This document shows, in pieces, positions 56,269 to 64,000 of a stretch of DNA of 64,000 bases. Location: NCBI GenBank assembly GCA_036172665.1, contig CM069874.1:25379946-25443945 (forward strand), read 5' to 3'. The notes under the pieces were generated by a model. The model saw only the letters and a program-made list of their open reading frames with translations. It had not been told where the DNA came from and ran no database searches. This stretch comes from Prosopocoilus inquinatus. Taxonomy: Eukaryota; Arthropoda; Insecta; Coleoptera; Lucanidae. Numbering within the stretch: position 1 is the first letter of the stretch; each line of letters begins with the position of its first letter. The position numbers were made by a program, and so were the translations under genes.

Positions 56269-58085
56269 AATGTCGAAGACCGCAAAAACAAAAAAACAAT
56301 AAAGTCACTTTGAGAATAAAACCGAAATTTTAACTTTAAAATTGAAATTGGTTTTATGATTAATTAATCTGCATGTGATTTAATTTTATGGAATCATCTT
56401 TAACTGATAATCAAATGTAAATAAAGCTTCACTCGAAGCTTTGACTAATTACTAATATGCTCTTTAAAGGTTGGAATAGCAATACTACGTACCACCATTG
56501 AAATCAGTAGATGGATGTGCAACATAATTTTCCGGTGATAATAATATGCTGTCGTACACAACACGTCAACCTAATCAAAAGTCGTCATGTGTGCATCTTT
56601 ATGGGAGCACTCAGTGATACATTGATTATCTTCTGTGTTTCTTTTGATGATTTCGGAATTCGGAAAAGTTGAGGAAGATTGGCCCATTTTAATAAGGGTA
56701 CTGCCACGATCACAAAAATAGGATTTTTCAATATCCTGATGTATCTGATCCAGTTGCAGATTATTTTCTAAAAATAAATGAAAGAATACCAAGAATGATA
56801 AGTCACTACAATGGACTGACAGATACATTTTCAGATTTGATGGTGAAAACAGAACTTTGGTAATTTTCGTAAAATTAACATGATACTGTAAGTTTTTCCA
56901 TTGTAAAAAATCTTACGCCCAAGGTCGGGAAATAATTGAAAGGGTCAGTGCAAAAAGTGACTAAGTCCATATTATTTGCATTTTTGATAAATTCAGATAA
57001 ACTCCAAGAAGTCGACAAATTTACCAAACAGCAACAGTAACAATTTTGGTCGAACCCTAATTTAGTGCAAGAAGTTTATAAATAACAAGATATGCCGCCC
57101 CTAATTACCAGAAATAACTATTTCTTGATGCGAATGTCGTATGAAAAGTTGTTTCAATATCAAATTTTCTTATTTTGATTTACCAAATTTTTCGAAATAA
57201 CGTGTGCTATTATTTATATTTATATTAAATTCTTGTCCGAATTTTATTATCTGCTACCGTACCTTCATTTTGTTAAAATTTGAATTATTATAACGTGTGT
57301 GCTCTATTTTTTAACTGTTTATAACGTGAGTTCCAGGTCTTGGGTGCCTAAGAATAAATTTCATGTCTTAACTAAATACAGAAATTGTTAACTTGATAGC
57401 ATTATCACTTACCATGATTTTTTCTAACTGATTTTCTTAGTCATTATCGTGATCAGTTTGCGAATTACATTTTTTAACAAGTTTTAATATTTTAACATTT
57501 CTTTCATCATCACCTCTTTTTCATTAAAACAGTATAGAACGCTTGGCAATACATTTATCAAATAATTAAAACAATACTTTTCTGTCAATTACTACTTGGA
57601 AGCGCATGTGATTAGTGACTTAAAATTGTGCAGTGTTGCAATATGTCCTGATGCATATTATTATTAAGGGGACTTAACCGACTTTTGCTCTAGGCCATGG
57701 TGTGACTTAACATAGTTCAAAAGTGTCTAACTTTTTAACAGAAATACGAGAAAAAAGCAAATGAAAGAACATGTACATGGACTAAACATTTTTAACCCGA
57801 TTTTGCGATATTTGGACTTAATATAGTTTGCCTCGAAAGGTACAGTTGCGGACTTTGAAAACTGGACAAATACAATGTTTCAGCGATGTAAACTGATCCT
57901 AAATCTTAAGTTTTAAACGTCACTCAAATCATTCTATATCCTGCTATCAAAATGTTAGATGAAGGTTTGATTTACACATTACAAAATTAAGAATTTCTGA
58001 CAGAGATGTCAAATCTCAGTATACCAGTTTTCAAGAACCGCAACTGTAAAGATTACAACTTTTTTGTCTGGATTTGTACGGAATA

Positions 58086-59799
58086 GAGGGAGATTCAGGC
58101 AACCCTTCCATTAAAAGTTTATGGACTTCTCCTTTGAATTTCTGTTTCTTATTTTGCAGTTATAAGTTAACGATGATGATCTATCAAAGTAAAATATTTT
58201 CAATTTTCGGACACTTCCGCTTATACTGGAAGTTACTGACAACTTTCTTATTTTAATGGAATACCCCATTTTTTAATGAATTTTTGAAATCTTCATAAAA
58301 TTCTAAAAATATTTTGTGCAACATGTCACACAACGAAAATTAACCGTTTCCGAGATATTTTAATTTTTTTTAAATAACTCAGACTTGCACAACCTTGGTT
58401 ATGATACTGCCATCTTTGTGCAACAAGAACCATGATGCCCATTTTTGGCCTGTAGTAGGCTACAGTAACATTCTTTCAGATCATGTCCAGTTTTGCACTT
58501 GATTGCTTACAGGCTGGTTGAGAAGTAACTTCTATTCGAACTAATTTCAACTGTCGAAAAATCAAGTTTTTTAAATGGAACGCCTAGTATATTTTTATAC
58601 CAAGTGACTCAGGATTAAATGTTCTTTCGTCCTGTGTTAACATTCCCTATACCTATCTCTTAAAGTTCACTCGTTATCGATAATTTCTTTTTAATACCTA
58701 ATTTTTTTCCATTTTCGGCGTTGTTTTTAAATAATGGGCTATGAAAACTAGAGATATTATAATTTTTGAAATCATCCGTCTCGCAGGAATTAAAAAAATA
58801 CAATTTAATCGCTACGAAGAACCAAAAAATAAATATTTAAACAGGCATATTAAACGTTTTTGACGATAAAAGAAAACCGACAATTCAAGAAGTTAATAAA
58901 AAAAAAAATTGTTATATCGAGGAAAATATGTTATTACTTAGACACAATAGAAAGTTATTACTAATAAATAATAGCAAAGAACTACTTAGAGCCAATATTA
59001 TAACCAACAATTTGTGTATTATTTTCAATATATTTGATTTATTTATTAGTTTTCATAAAATTTTGTTTTGTAAGTGTAAATTTCTCTTTGTAAATGTGTA
59101 AAAAGTCATACCAAGAATTCTAATACAAACGGTATATGTAAATAAAAAATTCAGATGACAGATATGTATTTAAATATTATTTTTCGGTTTTTAAAATAAA
59201 ATTGAAATACAGTCAGAAATTAATTTAAAAAATTTCATTTTGTAAAATTTTCATAGTACACTATTTAGGAATAACACTAAAAAGTGAAAAAATTGATATG
59301 CCAAAGAGAAAATCATGAATAAGAAGAGAAAGGTAAGAGATGGGTATAGGGAATGCTAATACAGTTCGAAAGAACATTTAATGTGATTCTTATGGTATAA
59401 AAATATACTGGGTGTTCTATTTAAAAAACATGACTTTTCGATAGTTGAAATCAGTTTGAATAGATGTTACTTTTCAACCAGCCCGTAAATAATTTTGTGT
59501 AAAATTAGGTATAACCTGAAAGCCTATAATTATATCCCACTACAGGCCAAAAAGTGAAATTGTAGCTTTTGTTACACAAAGAGAGCAGCATCATAAACAA
59601 GGTACTGCAACGTCAACTTTTTTTAAAAAATGGAAATACCTCTAAAACGGCTAATTTTTCTTGTATCACATGTTACACAAAATATTTTTAGAATTTATCA
59701 ATTGGTCATTATCGCTAACTTATAACCGCAAAATATGAAATAGAAATTCAAAGAGGAAGTCCGTAAACTTTTAATGAATGAGTTGTATGAATCTCCCTG
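58086..59799. mobile_element. Very long inverted-repeat element (~600-bp arms)
   Basis: Ends GAGGGAGATTC and GAATCTCCCTG are flanked by TA. The arms (58086 to about 58700 and about 59330 to 59799) are inverted copies sharing ATTAAAAGTTTA, TTTTGGCCTGTAGT, TAGTATATTTTTATACC and CATTCCCTATACC blocks. The central ~600 bp is AT-rich and without an ORF. A middle section matches part of 30310-31247, so the two are related. Confidence 0.75.
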
Positions 59800-60060
59800 T
59801 ATAACTTTTTTTTATCTACTTTTGGGATTAGTTAGATGTCACATTTAATTCATTTAACAAGTTACAATTTCTTAAATTAGATATGTGTATGTTAAAAAAA
59901 AACATTTATAGGAAAATATAATATTTGCTTATTTAAAAAAATATATTTCTTGTCTACGGAGCACTGTACGGCAGACACCTGTACCTAATATTAAATAACA
60001 GGTTTTAAATAGGTAATTAGTGGCTTAAGTTTGATATGACGTGGTGTGAATTTCAATTCA

Positions 60061-60290
60061 ATTAGTCATTAGTCACCAGTCGAAATAATGATTAATGACT
60101 AATTTAGTCATTAGTCGTGAGATACGTGACTAATAACTAAATTAACCCTTAGTCTTGACTGGTTGACATCAATGACTAAATTAGTCATTAGTCACCAGTC
60201 AAGACTAAAGACTAATTTAGTCATTAGTCACCAGTCAAGACTAATTACTAATTTATTAGTATGTCTTGACATACATCATTAATTTGACTA
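60061..60290. repeat. ATTAGTCATTAGTCACCAGTC repeat cluster
   Basis: Three direct copies of a unit built on TTTAGTCATTAGTCACCAGT are interleaved with inverted TTAGTCTTGACTGG words. It is about 230 bp with no coding content, and possibly the fossil end of an unknown transposon. Confidence 0.7.
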
Positions 60291-60573
60291 AAAGATGCAC
60301 ATCTCTGCTAGCAGCTAGCACTCGTGAGTCATCTATTTCTATAACCACTTGAAATCTAATCAGTACAAGTTTAACACCAATCGTCTTCTCAGTTAATCGG
60401 CCACCTTTTAATTATAAATCTTAATCAAGAGAGTTATTAAAGTCTTTATTATTATAAACAGATAAAATAGCGACATCTTACTATCGCTTTTTGACCTGAC
60501 ATTGCAGTAGGGTAGACAAATTGAAGCGGGATTTGCTCCTAATAAGTTCCTAATAAGTTCCCCATGCAAGGCG

Positions 60574-60622
60574 GTCTCTGCTGAAGAAGCCCCAAGCAGG
60601 GCTGAAACAGCTGTCCAGAGGC
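60574..60622 (+). ncRNA. Hammerhead ribozyme type I, complete core (unit 1)
   Basis: Stem I GTCTCTG/CAGAGGC (7 bp), core CTGAAGA (60581-60587), stem II AGCCC/GGGCT with loop CAAGCA, GAAA (60604-60607), short palindromic stem III CAGCTG and the favoured GUC cleavage triplet, cut predicted after 60615. The outer GAGC/GCTC helix is missing because the upstream arm joins here. Confidence 0.82.
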
Positions 60623-60879
60623 TGCTCGAGGTTCTCGCTGCAATCAAGAACGATTTGCACAAAAATTTTTCTAAAATCTTTCATTATGCTTTGACAGCAA
60701 GCATGGCCGCCTTGCATGGGGAACTTATTAGGAGCAAATCCCGCTTCAATTTGTCTACCCTACTGCAATGTCAGGTCAAAAAGCGACAGTAAGATGTCGC
60801 TATTTTATCTGTTCATCACTCTTACATCGCAAATGCGAATAAATTAGGCAAGTCGTTTTTATTTGCAGCGGGAATGTCG

Positions 60880-60940
60880 AGCTACGTCTCTGCTGAAGAA
60901 GCCCCAAGCAGGGCTGAAACAGCTGTCCAGAGGCTGCTCG
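60880..60940 (+). ncRNA. Hammerhead ribozyme type I, complete (unit 2)
   Basis: Stem I in two helices, GAGC/GCTC (60880-60883, 60937-60940) and GTCTCTG/CAGAGGC (60887-60893, 60929-60935), with a TAC/T internal loop. Then core CTGAAGA (60894-60900), stem II AGCCC/GGGCT with loop CAAGCA (901-916), GAAA (917-920), stem III CAGCTG (921-926) and GUC with the cut predicted after 60928. Every invariant core base is present. The tiny self-complementary stem III is the form known from Penelope-like and retrozyme hammerheads that act as dimers. Confidence 0.88.
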
Positions 60941-61229
60941 AGGTTCTCGCTGCAATCAAGAACGATTTGCACAAAAATTTTTCTAAAATCTTTTATTATT
61001 ATAATTTTTAATCGACCATAATAAAATATCCCAAATTACAAAAATTTAATATAACAGTAATGTTGATGGGAATTGAACTCGAGTCCTCTTGAATATGAAA
61101 CTCAAAACGAAGAATGCTCGCCCGCTCCAAAATGTTCGTTCCTAGGAATCCACGATAAGTCAGAAAGGACTTCATTTTGAAGAACGATGTGTTTAAAGAT
61201 GGTGCGCTAATATTTTCAGTTGCTTATGT

Positions 61230-61652
61230 TTATAGATACATAACAAGGTACAGGCCGAGGCAAAACATGGCAATCACACCGGATAGGTCCCTCCGTGTAG
61301 CCATAGCAATAATCGAATTACAAAGGTTCCTTGAACACGAATCTCTGTACGTATGAGTATTCCCCGTCCGGGAATTTACACGTCGCAATCTGATTCCACA
61401 ACCTCTGCGTACCTCATAATACGGTCCAGTCTTCTCAATTTCCACTGTGCACGCATCACGGTTGTCGTCACAATCTCGGCCTTTTACATTGAATGCCACT
61501 GGATCCCCGCAAGGTGAATTCTTCATCCAATCGCGTAGGCCCGATTTACGGCAGCTGTAACATTTTAATGCTTGCGTATCAGACAAGAAAATTGCTAGCC
61601 ACACAATGACACAGAAAAGTATCGCTTTACGGAAAACGCTGCGAGATGACAT
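61230..61652 (-). CDS. Ly6/uPAR-domain GPI-anchored protein
   Basis: 140 residues from ATG 61652; the frame opens further upstream only with a TTG, and the ATG directly precedes the signal peptide. Residues about 8-28 (FRKAILFCVIVWLAIFLSDTQA) are a signal peptide. LKCYSCRKSG opens a three-finger Ly6 domain with cysteines in CYSC, SPCGDP, RDCDD, DACTVE, RRGCG and the closing CSRNLCNS signature; eight cysteines, so one disulphide of the ten-cysteine form is absent. The C terminus (LSGVIAMFCLGLYLVMYL) is a hydrophobic GPI-attachment tail. Insect relatives act in septate junctions or ion-channel trafficking; which role applies here is unknown. AATAAA on the minus strand at about 60992 is a possible polyadenylation site. 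Confidence 0.85.
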   Translation of the reverse strand: MSSRSVFRKAILFCVIVWLAIFLSDTQALKCYSCRKSGLRDWMKNSPCGDPVAFNVKGRDCDDNRDACTVEIEKTGPYYEVRRGCGIRLRRVNSRTGNTHTYRDSCSRNLCNSIIAMATRRDLSGVIAMFCLGLYLVMYL

Positions 61653-61692
61653 TTCGTAGAACTTGACGTACGAATTCGTTAATAATTGCAAT

Positions 61693-64000
61693 CAGAACTT
61701 ACTAGACTTCACTGAACGCTTTAAGTCCAAACGACAAACAGAGGTTAACAAACAATACTCACAGCAGAGAAATGCGAGGAGAAAAAAAGGGAAAGAAACG
61801 GTGGACGAAAACTCGACAAAACGCAAGAAAGTCAGTCAGACATTAAAAGCGAATGTTGGGGCAGTGGAAACACTTCGGTAACAGGGTGAAAGAAAATTTA
61901 GGGCATCACGTAAAAAGAACCATCATCGAAAAGTATGGGGAATGGGGATGGAGGAAAACGAAAAAGGAAGATCACATGGCAAACGGAAAGTGAGATTTTG
62001 GACGTCACGAATACCATGGTGTGTTCGGGGAGAAGTCAGAGATACTCACGCCAAACAATTTAAAAAGTGAGAGGAGGCTTAGAGGAAGTCCGAGGAGAAA
62101 GAACCTAGAACTCTAGCGGGAAATAAAGAAAGACGTGCCAGTCAGACGTGAAAGTACCAAACTCTAAAAACCAGGTTCCTGCGTTTCAAGATTCATGTCC
62201 AGAGAATTTGCGATTTTGCGATGGCATATTACTTTTTTCCTATTGGTTCCTGTTTATGTCATTAAGCCGTCATGGGCGTAATCCTGCACGAACCCACGAT
62301 TGTTCAGAGATGGATCATTGTTCGCGTGTACTTGACACATTTTTTCTGTTGGATGCTACAACCGGAAGAGAAGCTTACTTCCGGCTTAGAGTCGCAATTA
62401 CGTTTCGTCCAACAGATTTGAGAAACGCTCAGGTAAATGTAAAGCGTTTCTTCAAATGTTACAAACGTTGCGGTACAGGACAGATAAGAAAAAAAGCACT
62501 CGCTTCGTGCAATAATTGATTTAAACAAACAATGAAGCTTATTTCGATCACCCTTTTCATGAAGTGCCTTACAGTTGTTGCCCATGGTTATGACTCATAA
62601 TTTATGAGGCACAGTAAGCAGACACACTAATAACTTTACTGATTTGCTTGTACTGTTTGCACTCAGAGTATTTTCATCTTGTTTTAACCACATGTAACGA
62701 CAAGGGATGGAGATGCTGTGAGTACAGCCAGTGTGAATCGATAACGCCATAACATGGCATCACGGTCCATACAAACTTATTTGTCTTGGGAATCCCTTCT
62801 AATATTCTTAGAACTGGTTTAAACCAGCATCCATACAAAATAAAATAACAAAATAAAAATTGCATAAAGCACGAGTATAACCTCAAATATGACAACTATC
62901 AACTTATTATTTATTTGTCAGTGTATCCAACCACACAGCATAAAGTAGCACCAATCACAGCCTCCTCTAATTATGAATTCCATTAATCACCCGGTACTTC
63001 TGACAACAGTTAATTTGTAATTGTTCAAATCATTATAAAAATAAATAATAATAAAAATAAACATCGGAACTACCAATAAAATTCACAATTTTCTCAGCAT
63101 ACTCAGCATATTCTGTTGTAATTAGGTTAACGGTATATTTTTTTTTTAATTTTCATAGAAGATATAAATAAATGTTACTTCATAGTGTACCGAACTATTT
63201 TATAGTATAACGAATTAATATTTAATTTCTAGCATATCAAGAATGAAATTAAAAAAATATATAAGGAGATATTTATAATAAATATATTTTTATTACAGAT
63301 TAAGGACAGATTATTTTTCATTACAAATTGCGGATTTTAAAATTATCTTAAAAAAATATAATATACCTGTATACATATATTCACTCTAAAAGTTAAGTAA
63401 CTAAAAGAGAATGATATCATGACATACTTGTATATTGTTTCGTAGGACAATTGGTTTTACTGTTTTCCTGTTTTATTCAGCTGCAATGATCCGTAGTGTT
63501 TTAAAGTAATTTTTTTTTCTAAATATCTGATACTAACTTTATCAGCGTTCGAAAGATGAAGATGCAACAAAATTGCCTTTACAACCTTTCTTCCGATCTC
63601 TTCAACTTCACATATTTTTTTATAATAAATAGTATTTTATACAATAGGGAAGAGAATGGTAAACTTGTAACAATGATGACTTATCTAAGGTGTCTTTTAG
63701 CTTTAACAGAGTGTAGTAGGCAGTGTTTAATTTACCACAAACATGTTCAATTTGCTGAGCCCAGTCAAATTTATTATCCAGGTGTGAACTAAGAATTTGG
63801 ACGATGATGAAGATATATCGGTTTGCACCTGTCTTCCACCAAAATATAAGTACACAGTCTTGCTTGAATTAGGCACAAGTTTGTTTTTATTGCACCACTC
63901 TTCCATTTCAGCAGTTACAGTTTTGATCGAATCGTAATCAGATGGGGAGACACTGATTGAAGTATCGAAATTTACAAGTTTACCAGTAGTTTTAATGAAA
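61693..64000. other. Upstream region of the Ly6 gene and noncoding stretch
   Basis: 61700-62150 is A/G-rich on the + strand and should contain the Ly6 promoter. The overlapping frames at 62148 (+) and 62304 (-) have no recognisable domain. Beyond 62900 the sequence is very AT-rich. A LINE or other gene may begin near 63790-64000, where short frames look less random, but I cannot identify it. Confidence 0.35.

Larger units (their letters stand above)
53532..57833. mobile_element. Composite DNA transposon with TTAAGTC subterminal repeats
   Basis: GAGGCAAACAGTTAA on the left and an inverted CGAGGCAAACTATATTAAG on the right look like its ends. Both end regions carry repeated (A)TGTTAAGTC words in either orientation (about 53596, 53720, 53767; 57668, 57704, 57808), as expected for transposase binding sites. 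Inside are a decayed transposase-like gene (53880-55080) and a nested Tc1 relic. No clear target duplication was found, so the exact boundary is uncertain. Confidence 0.5.
60458..60991 (+). mobile_element. Hammerhead-ribozyme element, copy 7, two ribozymes
   Basis: It is 534 bp with a perfect 13-bp target duplication TTTATTATTATAA (60445-60457 and 60992-61004). Order: 5' end ACAGATAAAATAGCGACATC and arm; ribozyme 1; linker; inverted copy of the arm ending TATTTTATCTGTTCATCAC; AT-rich linker; ribozyme 2; 3' end GATTTGCACAAAAATTTTTC. The two predicted cleavage sites are 313 nt apart, so a transcript would release one 313-nt unit. No protein is encoded. Confidence 0.9.

Noticed and set aside
56571..56828. 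85-residue minus frame that looks vaguely transposase-like
   Set aside because: No motif strong enough to name a family; left inside the composite element.
61060..61130. tRNA-like B-box sequence (inverse of GGAATTGAACTCGAGTCC)
   Set aside because: No cloverleaf could be drawn and no matching A box; at best a tRNA-derived relic.
61653..61691. N-terminal extension of the Ly6 protein
   Set aside because: The extension has only a TTG as start; the ATG at 61652 begins a normal signal peptide.

Overview
This is AT-rich, intron- and transposon-dense animal DNA, almost certainly from an insect. It encodes a chitin-binding cuticular protein with the Rebers-Riddiford signature, a Ly6/uPAR-type GPI-anchored protein and first exons of Na+/K+-ATPase beta subunits. 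The order is not resolved; nothing seen is diagnostic. No rRNA, tRNA or CRISPR array was found.

Host genes are few. An intronless cuticular protein gene lies at 19.7-20.5 kb (+). Three homologous Na+/K+-ATPase beta first exons lie at 43.5, 46.3 and 52.4 kb (+); all end in phase 1 at the same W-G position and are followed by good splice donors, but no downstream beta exons were found. A Ly6-domain gene lies at 61.2-61.7 kb (-).

The rest is mostly mobile DNA. At 10.4-16.9 kb (-) sits a nearly intact, recent Ty3/gypsy LTR retrotransposon: 326-bp LTRs with one difference, a 4-bp target duplication, PBS, PPT, Gag with an N-terminal SAP motif and 11-residue repeats, a GTTAAAC -1 frameshift site on the gag stop, and full Pol. 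Where an envelope gene might be expected it carries a TARG1/OARD1-like macrodomain fused to a CCCH zinc finger.

A second notable system is a dispersed short element with seven insertions in this window, each flanked by 8-13 bp direct repeats. It has a constant 5' end (ATGAACAGATAAAA), a constant 3' end (GATTTGCAACAAAATTT) and, just before the 3' end, a type I hammerhead ribozyme. The best copy (60458-60991) holds two ribozymes with complete cores 313 nt apart, resembling retrozymes or Penelope-like elements. Two copies interrupt one decayed LINE (37.6-41.4 kb), which fixes their ends exactly.

Other repeats: hAT-type non-autonomous elements with 8-bp target duplications (3.0, 27.2, 32.4, 33.6 kb); PIF/Harbinger remnants (2.7-6.2 kb) and Harbinger-like MITEs (26.3, 51.4 kb); a Tc1 element with one premature stop (44.3-45.9 kb); an older Tc1 and an unclassified transposase nested in one element (53.5-57.8 kb); three very long inverted-repeat elements (6.2, 30.3, 58.1 kb); and a perfect 93-bp-arm palindrome (44.0 kb).
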